DNA from: Bacteroidota bacterium
Lineage (GTDB): Bacteria; Bacteroidota; Bacteroidia; Chitinophagales; Chitinophagaceae
Assembly (NCBI GenBank): GCA_018268055.1
Contig: JAFDXF010000089.1
Coordinates: forward strand, 62,001 to 126,000
DNA length: 64,000 nt
Direction of reading: 5' to 3'
A model generated the notes under the pieces. The model was not told the DNA's origin and did not search any database. It saw only the letters and a list, made by a program, of their open reading frames with translations. The first letter of the stretch is position 1, and each line of letters begins with the position of its first letter. This document shows positions 54,860-62,333 of the stretch, in pieces. The position numbers and the translations under genes are program-made.

Positions 54860-55696
54860 ATGGAAGCAAACAAAATTTTATCATCCGATCTTTTGGACAT
54901 TGTCTTTGAAGGAAAAAATAAAGACTACGGTGCCTATGCTTTACGTAAGACTTATAATAAGCGAATCACTAAAGCACTTATTATAACAGCTGCGATTGCA
55001 TTATTGGCATTGATTGGGTCTATTGTAGCAAGTTCAAAAAATGGCGATGGAAAGGTGAAAGTGAAAATGCAAGATGTAAATCTTCAGGATATTAAACAAC
55101 AAGAAGAAAAAAAGATAGAACCCCCACCCCCACCGCCACCCAAGCAGCCAGATCCGCCAAAAGTGGAAATGAAACAATTTACTCCTCCCATCATTAAAAA
55201 AGATGAGGAAGTACAAAAACCACCTCCACCGGTAGAAGAGTTGAAAGAAACAAAAATCGCCGATGTAGATCAGAAAGGTGTGAAGGAAACAGATGTGCCT
55301 GCACCGCCAGTGGTAATTGATGAGGGTAAAAAAATCGTAGAAGAAAAGAAAGTTGAAGACGAAAACAAGATTTTTGACAAAGTAGAAATTGAAGCTGCAT
55401 TTCCTGGCGGAGATATCGCATGGAGAAAATATCTAACCAATAACCTGAATGCCAATACACCTGTGGACAACGGCGCACCTGCCGGTAAGTACACCGTGTA
55501 TGTACAATTCGTCGTGGATAAGGAAGGAAACATCAGTGATGTAAAACCTTTGACAAATAATGGATATGGCATGGAGCAGGAAGCTGTAAGAGTTATTAAA
55601 AAAGGCCCTAACTGGACACCTGCTGTACAAAACGGACGTCAGGTAAAAGCTTATCGTAAGCAGCCGATTACCTTTGTTGTAACTGGAGACGAATAA
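54860..55696 (+). CDS. tonB: TonB energy-transducing protein
   Basis: A 278-residue protein. A cytosolic start (DIVFEGKNKDYGAYALRK, common in this phylum's TonB), one membrane helix (about 37-56), a proline-rich periplasmic span (about 80-150) and the C-terminal TonB domain (about 180-278, YTVYVQFVVDKEGNISDVK and GPNWTPAVQNGRQVKAYRKQP). It links ExbBD to outer-membrane receptors. A terminator follows. Confidence 0.95.
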   Translation: MEANKILSSDLLDIVFEGKNKDYGAYALRKTYNKRITKALIITAAIALLALIGSIVASSKNGDGKVKVKMQDVNLQDIKQQEEKKIEPPPPPPPKQPDPPKVEMKQFTPPIIKKDEEVQKPPPPVEELKETKIADVDQKGVKETDVPAPPVVIDEGKKIVEEKKVEDENKIFDKVEIEAAFPGGDIAWRKYLTNNLNANTPVDNGAPAGKYTVYVQFVVDKEGNISDVKPLTNNGYGMEQEAVRVIKKGPNWTPAVQNGRQVKAYRKQPITFVVTGDE

Positions 55697-55718
55697 AAAA
55701 AATCTTTTAAATTTTCTA

Positions 55719-55753
55719 AAATCCTTCTCAACTAATTGGGAAGGATTTTTTTG
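55719..55753 (+). terminator. Terminator after tonB
   Basis: An 11-base stem with one G-T pair (AAATCCTTCTC / GGGAAGGATTT), loop AACTAATT, then a run of T. Confidence 0.85.
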
Positions 55754-55789
55754 TTTTATATCCTCATGAATCAAAGCTATTTTTGAAGT

Positions 55790-57166
55790 GTGAATCAATT
55801 AACTACTTGGAATGATACAATTGTTGCTCTGGCCACACCACCGGGTATAGGTGCTATTGGCGTCATCAGACTAAGCGGCAAAAATGCATTATCCATAATC
55901 GACTTATTATTCCCGTCAAAAAAAATATCAAAAGCAGTAACACATACATTGCACGTAGGAATAATTGAAGATGGCGAACATAAATTAGATGAGGTTGTAG
56001 TTTCTTTATATAAATCTCCGCGCACATATACCGGAGAAGATGTGGTAGAAATAAGTTGCCATGGCTCACCATACATACAACAACAAATAATAGAAGCATG
56101 TATCAAAAAAGGTGCACGCCTTGCACTGCCCGGCGAGTTTACACAACGAGCTTTTTTAAACGGTAAATTGGATCTGGCTCAAGCCGAAGCAGTAGCCGAT
56201 TTGATTGCAGCAAACAGTAAAGCTGCACAACAAACAGCGCTCTATCAATTGCGGGGAGGCTTTTCTCAAGAGTTGAAAATGATGCGTGAAGAATTGGTAA
56301 ACTTTGCCGCATTGATAGAACTGGAATTAGACTTCAGTGATGAAGATGTAGAGTTCGCAGATAGGACTCAGTTGAAAAATTTGGTTGATAGAATTTATAA
56401 AAAAGCAGATAGCCTCAGTGAATCTTTTCGCTTAGGTAATGTGATTAAAAACGGAGTGAGTGTAGCGATTATTGGTAAACCCAATGCAGGTAAAAGTACA
56501 TTGCTCAATGCATTTTTAAATGAGGAACGAGCCATTGTAAGTGATATAGCAGGAACTACCAGAGATACGATAGAAGAAATGCTGAATATCAATGGTGTTT
56601 TATTTCGCTTGATAGATACGGCCGGAATCAGAGAACACAGTACAGATACCATTGAAAATATGGGTATAGAACGTAGCAAACAGAATGCAACCCAAGCTGA
56701 TATCATATTGCACATAATAGATTTGTTGGATGAAGACGAACACCATCAGTTTGAATGGCTGAAGCAATACGAATCTAAAATTGTAACAGTGTATAATAAG
56801 TTCAATGCTTATTCTAAAAAAAAGCAGACAGCAGGAAAAGAAATTACACCAAAGTATATTTCTGTTGATGCAAAAGATGGATTCGGTATTGATGAATTAA
56901 AAAATATAATTTACGAAAAAACTGTTGGGGAAACTGTAAATACAGAAGCCACAGTAGTAACCAATGCCCGGCACTTTGAAGCATTGCAAAATATAAAAGA
57001 CAGTTTGCTTACCGTGCAATCAGGTTTAGCTGAAAAACTCAGCGGTGATTTACTTACCATAGATATCCGACAAGCGCTACAACATTTAGGAATGATAACA
57101 GGCCAAGTGGATGTCGATCGTGATATATTAGGGACAATTTTTAATAAGTTCTGTATCGGAAAGTAA
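55790..57166 (+). CDS. mnmE: tRNA modification GTPase MnmE
   Basis: A 458-residue GTPase that with MnmG modifies uridine 34 of certain tRNAs. N-terminal folate-binding domain (ATPPGIGAIGVIRLSG), helical domain, inserted G domain with GKPNAGKST near 230 and DIAGTTRDTIEE, and the C-terminal end FCIGK with the catalytic cysteine. Start codon is GTG 55790. The gene is intact although an element lies directly after it. Confidence 0.97.
   Translation: MNQLTTWNDTIVALATPPGIGAIGVIRLSGKNALSIIDLLFPSKKISKAVTHTLHVGIIEDGEHKLDEVVVSLYKSPRTYTGEDVVEISCHGSPYIQQQIIEACIKKGARLALPGEFTQRAFLNGKLDLAQAEAVADLIAANSKAAQQTALYQLRGGFSQELKMMREELVNFAALIELELDFSDEDVEFADRTQLKNLVDRIYKKADSLSESFRLGNVIKNGVSVAIIGKPNAGKSTLLNAFLNEERAIVSDIAGTTRDTIEEMLNINGVLFRLIDTAGIREHSTDTIENMGIERSKQNATQADIILHIIDLLDEDEHHQFEWLKQYESKIVTVYNKFNAYSKKKQTAGKEITPKYISVDAKDGFGIDELKNIIYEKTVGETVNTEATVVTNARHFEALQNIKDSLLTVQSGLAEKLSGDLLTIDIRQALQHLGMITGQVDVDRDILGTIFNKFCIGK
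57149..57166 (+). other. Candidate left attachment site (attL) at the mnmE 3' end
   Basis: TTCTGTATCGGAAAGTAA spans the last codons of mnmE, including the stop. The 3' end of mnmE (trmE/thdF) is the known integration site of SGI1-type islands, and an integrase gene follows within 830 bases. No second copy of the 18-mer was seen in the window, so the right end is not proven. Confidence 0.45.
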
Positions 57167-57287
57167 CCACACAAAACAACCAATCATAAAAATATAATAA
57201 ACAAATGTAAGCTATTGAAAATAAACTATTTCAGTATTTGTAAGTATTGATTTGGTTTGTTTTATTATCTATTTATTTATTGATTAC

Positions 57288-57346
57288 TTGTACCTTATTT
57301 GTACCTTAGCACCTGAAAGCCGAAAAATGGCTTTTTTTTGTACCTC
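57288..57346 (+). repeat. TTGTACCT repeats near the element end
   Basis: TTGTACCTTA occurs at 57288-57297 and 57299-57308 (11-base spacing), and TTGTACCT again at 57338-57345. They lie between mnmE and the first element gene, where integrase arm-type binding sites are normally found. Function is inferred. The rest of the 255-base spacer holds one terminator and nothing else clear. Confidence 0.5.
57316..57339 (+). terminator. Terminator after mnmE
   Basis: AAAGCC / GGCTTT with a 7-base loop followed by a run of T (eight T in all). It probably stops mnmE transcription from entering the element. Confidence 0.65.
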
Positions 57347-57421
57347 AAAAGGACAAATAAAGCGACAAAAACGTACACATACATACTAACTATGTCTAAA
57401 ACATACAAATATTTGGGATAA

Positions 57422-57988
57422 ATGAGCGGAACAAATTTTACTATATTAAAGCAGTGCGGACATTGTGATATAATGTTTGAAGCACAAAAAAGAACAACCC
57501 GTTTTTGTTCCCCACGTTGTGCCTCACTTAACTATAAATTGAGAAAGAGGCTGGAGCTTAAAAAGGGAATTGAAGCAGAAACAAAGCAGACACTTAGAAC
57601 AAAACCAAAGGTGAACACGATAAGCCTTGAATTGATTAAGGATAAGGAATTTTTAAATGTTAAAGAATTGGCAGCATTATTTGTTTGTGGCAAGGATACT
57701 ATTTACAGAATGATAAAAAGCAATGGAATAAATGCCGTGAACCTTAATAAGAAACTTACACGGATAAGACGGAAAGACATAGAACAGCTATTTGATAATC
57801 CTAAAAAACAAAAACCTGAAACGCTAACAGTAGATAATTGCTATACAATGGAGCAGCTTATAGGAAGGTATGGCATTTCCCGAAATACTATTTACGGCTA
57901 TGTAACTAAACACAATATTGAACGAATAAAAGAAAATGGAATAACCTATTATTCTAAAACTGATATTGATAACCTGTTTAAAGCATAA
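57422..57988 (+). CDS. Zinc-finger protein with two excisionase-type HTH domains
   Basis: A 188-residue DNA-binding protein. Cys12-x2-Cys15 and Cys29-x3-Cys33 form a small zinc finger, then a basic stretch (RKRLELKK), then two HTH_17-like (excisionase/MerR-type) domains at about 76-125 (LNVKELAALFVCGKDTIYRM) and 139-187 (YTMEQLIGRYGISRNTIYGY). It lies 6 bases before the integrase, so it may act as recombination directionality factor or as regulator of the integrase (inference). Confidence 0.85.
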   Translation: MSGTNFTILKQCGHCDIMFEAQKRTTRFCSPRCASLNYKLRKRLELKKGIEAETKQTLRTKPKVNTISLELIKDKEFLNVKELAALFVCGKDTIYRMIKSNGINAVNLNKKLTRIRRKDIEQLFDNPKKQKPETLTVDNCYTMEQLIGRYGISRNTIYGYVTKHNIERIKENGITYYSKTDIDNLFKA

Positions 57989-57994
57989 AAGACA

Positions 57995-59137
57995 ATGGCA
58001 GTAAAAGTAGCATTAAGACAAAAGAAAATTTCAGGGAATAGACAAAGTTTATACCTTGATTTTTATCCGGCTATACCACACCCCGAAACAGGCGAACACA
58101 CACGAAGGGAGTTTTTAGGGCTTTACCTTTTTGATAAGGCTAAGAACCCTATTGATAAGCAGCACAATAAAGAAACCTTACAGCTTGCCGAACAGATAAG
58201 GCAGAAACGGGAAAACCATTTGAACAAACCCGAAGTTTATACCGGATATGAAAAGGAACAACTAAAGATAAAGGAACAGGGCGAAAAGAATTTTGTTGCC
58301 TATTTCAAAACCCTTGTAAGCAAACGTAAAGCATCCAATCACGATAACTGGGTTTCAGCTTACAACTACCTTGACAATTTCACAAACGGAAGTTTAAAGT
58401 TTGCCGACCTCAACGAAAAGTTTTGTAATGAGTTCAAAGAGTATTTGCTCAATACCAAAAGCAATAAGAGCAGCAAAGCAACCCTTGCCCAAAATTCAGC
58501 CGTTTCCTATTTTAATAAGTTGAAAGCAGCCCTAAAACAAGCGTACAAAGACGGGTATTTACAAAGCGACTTAAACGCAAAGATTGAACCCATTAAACAG
58601 GCAGAAACCCGAAGGAACTTTTTAACCATTGAGGAACTGAACACACTTGTAAAAACGGAATGTAATAACCCACTGTTGAAAAGTGTTGCTTTATTTTCAG
58701 CACTTACCGGATTGAGATTTTCAGATATTAAAAACCTTGTTTGGGGTGCAGTACAACACAGCGTTGAAAACGGTTATTCAATACAGTTCACACAGCAAAA
58801 AACAAAAGGAGTTGAAGTATTGCCTATTTCTGAACAGGCTTACAGCTTACTGGGTAAACGTAAAAAACCCACCGACATAGTATTTGAAGGGCTTATTTAT
58901 TCAGCATACGAAAACAAACACCTTTACCAATGGATAGGAGCAGCCGGAATAACAAAGAATATAACCTTTCATTGTTTCCGGCATACGTTCGCCACCCTGC
59001 AATTATCAAAGGGAACGGATATTTACACAGTATCAAAAATGCTGGGACATAGGGAACTAAAAACAACACAGATTTACGCAAAGATTATAGACCAAACAAA
59101 ACGTGAAGCAGCCGACAAAATTAAATTAGATATGTAA
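57995..59137 (+). CDS. int: Tyrosine site-specific integrase
   Basis: A 380-residue phage-type integrase. An N-terminal arm-binding domain (1-90), a SAM-like core-binding domain (about 100-195) and the catalytic domain with Arg241 (LTGLRFSDI), Lys269, His326-x2-Arg329 (HCFRH), His352 (LGHREL) and the nucleophile Tyr361 (TQIYAKI). All six catalytic residues are present, so it should be active. It is expected to move the element in and out of the mnmE end. Confidence 0.95.
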   Translation: MAVKVALRQKKISGNRQSLYLDFYPAIPHPETGEHTRREFLGLYLFDKAKNPIDKQHNKETLQLAEQIRQKRENHLNKPEVYTGYEKEQLKIKEQGEKNFVAYFKTLVSKRKASNHDNWVSAYNYLDNFTNGSLKFADLNEKFCNEFKEYLLNTKSNKSSKATLAQNSAVSYFNKLKAALKQAYKDGYLQSDLNAKIEPIKQAETRRNFLTIEELNTLVKTECNNPLLKSVALFSALTGLRFSDIKNLVWGAVQHSVENGYSIQFTQQKTKGVEVLPISEQAYSLLGKRKKPTDIVFEGLIYSAYENKHLYQWIGAAGITKNITFHCFRHTFATLQLSKGTDIYTVSKMLGHRELKTTQIYAKIIDQTKREAADKIKLDM

Positions 59138-59159
59138 CCACTTAAAACATAAAAGACAA

Positions 59160-60161
59160 ATGATTACACCGAAAATAAAAGCCCTGTTTCAATTCATTGA
59201 GTACCTAAACTCAAATATTGAAAACTTCAACCAGTATAACGATTTAATAAACGAACTGATAGTTATTAAAAATGAACAACGAAAATTAAATCCGAAAGGA
59301 AACTATAAAGACAAACGGCAATATGAAAAATTTCAGAAAGAAATTGAAAGTAAGTTTAAAGAATTACAGCACCAAACAGCAGACCAGATAAAAACCAAAG
59401 CAACAAAGCTGAAAGTATTCAGTTTTGAAGGTGGACACATTTATAGCTTTAACGGAATTGAGAATGATATACAAAAACTCAAAGACAATTTCAGTAAAGC
59501 GGATTTACGGGAAATACTCAAACACAAAAGGCTATACCTTGAATATAGAAACAGCACACATAAAACATTTTTGTCTTTGCATATCTTCTTTGAAGATTTG
59601 GACAAATTAACCAAAAGCCTTTTTGACTTTTTTAAAGATACAGAACAGAACGAATTTGAACAATTTGAAACAAAAGCAATACAGGTAAACAGTATTAAAG
59701 GAATAATTGAAGGGTTTAAGCAGGGGCATACAAAATTTACATTACCAACAGATGTTTTATTTAACCCTTCACATAGTGAACAACCACAAAATGAAGCCTT
59801 ACCACCTCAACAAACTGAAACGAAAACGGAGCAGGAAACACCAAAAAAAAATATTGCAAATGAATACGCCTTAGCATATATCTTTGACCTGTACGCAAAC
59901 GGTAAACAAATTCCTGTAAATAGAATAGACGGAGGATATGACAAAAAAGAACTGATAAAAAAGGGAAATGAGTTATACCAATTTGATAAAGAGAAAGACA
60001 CTTTTTACCGTGCTGTTAAACACGTTGCCAAATTTGACCTGAACAAACAGCAAGATTTAGCAAACATTTCGCAAAGTTGGATTGAGAGTGTAAAGCGTCT
60101 ATCTAATGATTGGAACTCAACTGAAAAGTATTTAAAAGAAAAAAAACTTATCGGGGAATAA
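59160..60161 (+). CDS. Hypothetical protein of the mobile element
   Basis: A 333-residue, Lys/Gln-rich, mostly helical protein without signal or membrane helices. It has a long N-terminal helical part (1-190), a low-complexity Pro/Gln/Glu linker (about 205-232) and a C-terminal helical domain (235-333). I do not recognise it. It follows the integrase by 22 bases and its last codons run into the GGGG/CCCC repeats. Confidence 0.75.
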   Translation: MITPKIKALFQFIEYLNSNIENFNQYNDLINELIVIKNEQRKLNPKGNYKDKRQYEKFQKEIESKFKELQHQTADQIKTKATKLKVFSFEGGHIYSFNGIENDIQKLKDNFSKADLREILKHKRLYLEYRNSTHKTFLSLHIFFEDLDKLTKSLFDFFKDTEQNEFEQFETKAIQVNSIKGIIEGFKQGHTKFTLPTDVLFNPSHSEQPQNEALPPQQTETKTEQETPKKNIANEYALAYIFDLYANGKQIPVNRIDGGYDKKELIKKGNELYQFDKEKDTFYRAVKHVAKFDLNKQQDLANISQSWIESVKRLSNDWNSTEKYLKEKKLIGE

Positions 60162-60200
60162 CGGGGAAAAATCCCCACAAATCCCCACGAAAATCCCCAA
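60151..60200 (+). repeat. Evenly spaced GGGG/CCCC blocks
   Basis: GGGG at 60153 and 60163 and CCCC at 60173, 60183 and 60195 are spaced 10, 10, 10 and 12 bases, that is about one helical turn. The C blocks are part of AATCCCCA repeats. Such phased short repeats fit a protein-binding array or an origin-type iteron set; it also folds into a small hairpin. Role unproven. Confidence 0.55.
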
Positions 60201-60209
60201 ACAATTTTG

Positions 60210-60240
60210 GTGCATAATTTAAAATTTAAAGATTATGCAC
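60210..60240 (+). promoter_or_regulatory. Inverted repeat covering a start codon
   Basis: GTGCATAAT (60210-60218) and ATTATGCAC (60232-60240) are perfect inverted repeats 13 bases apart. The right arm contains the ATG (60235) of the next gene. It could be an operator for that HTH protein or an mRNA hairpin that hides its start codon. Confidence 0.55.
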
Positions 60241-60591
60241 AATGTAGTATTAAGCCCTATTGACCCTGAAATACTAATAAGTAGTATTTCGGAGCGTGTA
60301 ACTGCAAACATTCTTAAGGCAGTTAGTAACGAACAACCAACCGAAACCGAACGTTGGTTTGACCTCACAGAACTTTGCCAGTACCACCCGGACAAACCAG
60401 CAAAACCGACCGTTTACGGCTGGGTGAACGCTGGTACTATTCCGGTACACAAAGGCGGTAAAAAGTTGAGGTTTCTAAAATCGGAAATTGATAGTTGGTT
60501 AAAGCAAGGCAGAAAAAAGACGTTGGCAGAAATAGCAAGCGAAGCCGACCAGTATTTAAGCCGCAAAAAAAAGGAGGTAAGCCATGAATAA
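60235..60591 (+). CDS. Excisionase-like HTH protein
   Basis: A 118-residue DNA-binding protein. Residues about 40-92 form an HTH_17 domain (WFDLTELCQYHP, TVYGWVNAGTIPVHKGGKKLRFLKSEIDSWL) as in Bacteroidota excisionases and element regulators; the ends are helical and charged. It overlaps the ATPase gene by 8 bases. An inverted repeat over its start codon suggests self-regulation. Confidence 0.88.
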   Translation: MHNVVLSPIDPEILISSISERVTANILKAVSNEQPTETERWFDLTELCQYHPDKPAKPTVYGWVNAGTIPVHKGGKKLRFLKSEIDSWLKQGRKKTLAEIASEADQYLSRKKKEVSHE

Positions 60592-61633
60592 CTTACCTCA
60601 AAATAACATAAAGGACGATACAAAGATAAGTCCAAATTTTGAATTTGAGAAATACGGTATCGGGGTTGAGGATATTAAAACCGAAGCTGAACAGCTTTTA
60701 AAGCAAGGTAAGCCCCTCAATCTTTTCAGCGAATTACAGACTGCAAACAAAGCCTTGCACGATGCCAACCAAATGCCCGACCCCGAATTTCTTTATCCGG
60801 TACTTTTAATTGAGAATGAATTTACCATACTCTTTGCAGATACCGGAATAGGAAAAACTGTTTTTGCCACGCAAATTGGAAACCACATTGCCACCAATGG
60901 CAGAAAAGTTTTGTTATTGGATTTAGAACTATCTAAGAAGCAATTTGAAAAACGCTACAAAGATGCAGACGGAAACCTTTACAATTTCTCAAACAACTTT
61001 TATCGTATAGACTTTGAACGATTAAAAGAAGCACCCAAAGAAATAAGCTACTTAGATTTTTTCATTCAGTCTTTGAGTAACAGAATAGATGAAAACGGAA
61101 TTGAAGTTGTTATCCTTGACAATCTTACTAAACTTTCAGCAGGTAGTACAGATAATGCCAAAGACACTATCCCGATTTTGGAAGCATTGAACAAATTGAA
61201 GTTTGAGAAAAACCTCACAATCCTTGCCTTAGAACACAATAAAAAAGTAAGTGCAAACCGACCGATTGAGCTTAACGACCTACAGGGTAGTAAAATGAAG
61301 TCAAACCTATGTGATAGCGTTTTTACAATCGGGCGGCATAGTATGGATAAACATTTACGCTATATAAAACAAGTGAAGGTAAGAAGTGCTGAATTGGTTT
61401 ATGATACTGAAAATGTTTTGAAGTGTGAAGTAACAAATAATAACGGCTATCTACATTTTGAAACAATCGGTTATGGAAGTGAATATGAATTTATCAAAGA
61501 AGCAACTGAAACAAATAAAGCTGAATTGATAGAGCAAGTAAAAGATTTAAGTAGTCAAGGTAAAAAGCAAAGAGAAATAGCAAACGAATTAGGTATCTCA
61601 TTAGGTGCTGTAAACAAATATTTACACAAATAG
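60584..61633 (+). CDS. RepA-like AAA ATPase with a C-terminal HTH
   Basis: A 349-residue RecA-fold ATPase (AAA_25 type). Walker A is ADTGIGKT (85-92), Walker B is VVILDNLTKL near 178, and a His/Gln sensor region follows (LALEHNKKV). Residues 325-349 form a small HTH (REIANELGISLGAVNKYL). Proteins of this kind act as replicative helicases of plasmids and phages. Repeats flank it on both sides, consistent with a replication locus. Confidence 0.88.
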   Translation: MNNLPQNNIKDDTKISPNFEFEKYGIGVEDIKTEAEQLLKQGKPLNLFSELQTANKALHDANQMPDPEFLYPVLLIENEFTILFADTGIGKTVFATQIGNHIATNGRKVLLLDLELSKKQFEKRYKDADGNLYNFSNNFYRIDFERLKEAPKEISYLDFFIQSLSNRIDENGIEVVILDNLTKLSAGSTDNAKDTIPILEALNKLKFEKNLTILALEHNKKVSANRPIELNDLQGSKMKSNLCDSVFTIGRHSMDKHLRYIKQVKVRSAELVYDTENVLKCEVTNNNGYLHFETIGYGSEYEFIKEATETNKAELIEQVKDLSSQGKKQREIANELGISLGAVNKYLHK

Positions 61634-61695
61634 TGTTCACGCTGTTCACTCTGTTCACGGTTTTCATATCGTGAACACCATGAACACCGTGAACA
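61634..61695 (+). repeat. Palindromic array of 9-base TGTTCAC repeats
   Basis: TGTTCAC occurs at 61634, 61643 and 61652, and its reverse complement GTGAACA (ATGAACA once) at 61671, 61680 and 61689. All neighbours are exactly 9 bases apart, giving a 25-26 base imperfect inverted repeat around an 11-12 base centre. It lies just after the RepA-like gene and before the convergent hicB gene. It could be an origin or binding array, or a bidirectional terminator; it has no T run. Confidence 0.8.
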
Positions 61696-61729
61696 TTTAA
61701 AAGTCAAAATGAACGAACATAAATACATA

Positions 61730-62107
61730 TTACAACAAAAAACGTATTGCAGCCAGTTCGCTACCTACTTGCTGCACACCTCTCAATATTCTTTGTGTTT
61801 GAGTGGGCGAAGGTTTTTTATTGCCTTTGATGTATTGCGCCAAAAGGCTTTGATTCATGCCTATTCTTTCAGAAAGTGCCTTTGCATTAATGACCTTGTA
61901 AAACTCAAAAAACTGGGGCAAGTCCAAAGAAATTTTCAAGTCCTTTTCAAAAATAGTTTTGCCGTCTTTTTCAAAATAAAGGTTAAGGGCTTCAATCATT
62001 TGGGTTTTCAGTTCGTCCAAAGTTTTGCCTACTGTATAAACAGGGTACTTTTCAGCATAAGCGGAATAACCCGTTTTTGTTCTTTCAATAATCATTTCAA
62101 TTTTCAT
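61730..62107 (-). CDS. hicB: HicB-type antitoxin
   Basis: A 125-residue protein: an N-terminal HicB domain (MKIEMIIERTKTGYSAYAEKYP, VGKTLDELKTQMIEALNLYF) and a C-terminal helix-turn-helix (LSERIGMNQSLLAQYIKGNKKP) that binds its own promoter. I start at ATG 62107. It neutralises HicA; it lies 12 bases after hicA. Confidence 0.92.
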   Translation of the reverse strand: MKIEMIIERTKTGYSAYAEKYPVYTVGKTLDELKTQMIEALNLYFEKDGKTIFEKDLKISLDLPQFFEFYKVINAKALSERIGMNQSLLAQYIKGNKKPSPTQTQRILRGVQQVGSELAAIRFLL

Positions 62108-62119
62108 AACACACAATTT

Positions 62120-62305
62120 TTATTTAATGCCAGCATCTTTTTTAATTTTCTTTTCCAACCCTTTACCTACTTCATGGCTGCCATGATAAGGGCAAACAAT
62201 TTGTCCTTTTTTAACAGGGTGTTCCATTATCATGTGGCTGCCAGTTTGCCTTACTACAAACCAACCGTCTTTTTTAAGCAGCCTTACCAGTTCGCTGGAC
62301 TTCAT
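62120..62305 (-). CDS. hicA: HicA-type mRNA interferase toxin
   Basis: A 61-residue toxin with the double-stranded-RNA-binding-like fold: MKSSELVRLLKKDGW and GSHMIMEHP with the catalytic histidine, then a C-terminal KGLEKKIKKDAGI helix. It cleaves mRNA when freed from HicB. The pair is transcribed against the flanking genes of the element. Confidence 0.94.
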   Translation of the reverse strand: MKSSELVRLLKKDGWFVVRQTGSHMIMEHPVKKGQIVCPYHGSHEVGKGLEKKIKKDAGIK

Positions 62306-62333
62306 TTTTCAAAGGTAATAAATTTATTACTCT

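Noticed and set aside
61634-61695. Short repeats considered as a CRISPR array
   Set aside because: Repeat units are 7 bases with 2-base spacers and are arranged as an inverted pair; no cas genes are nearby.
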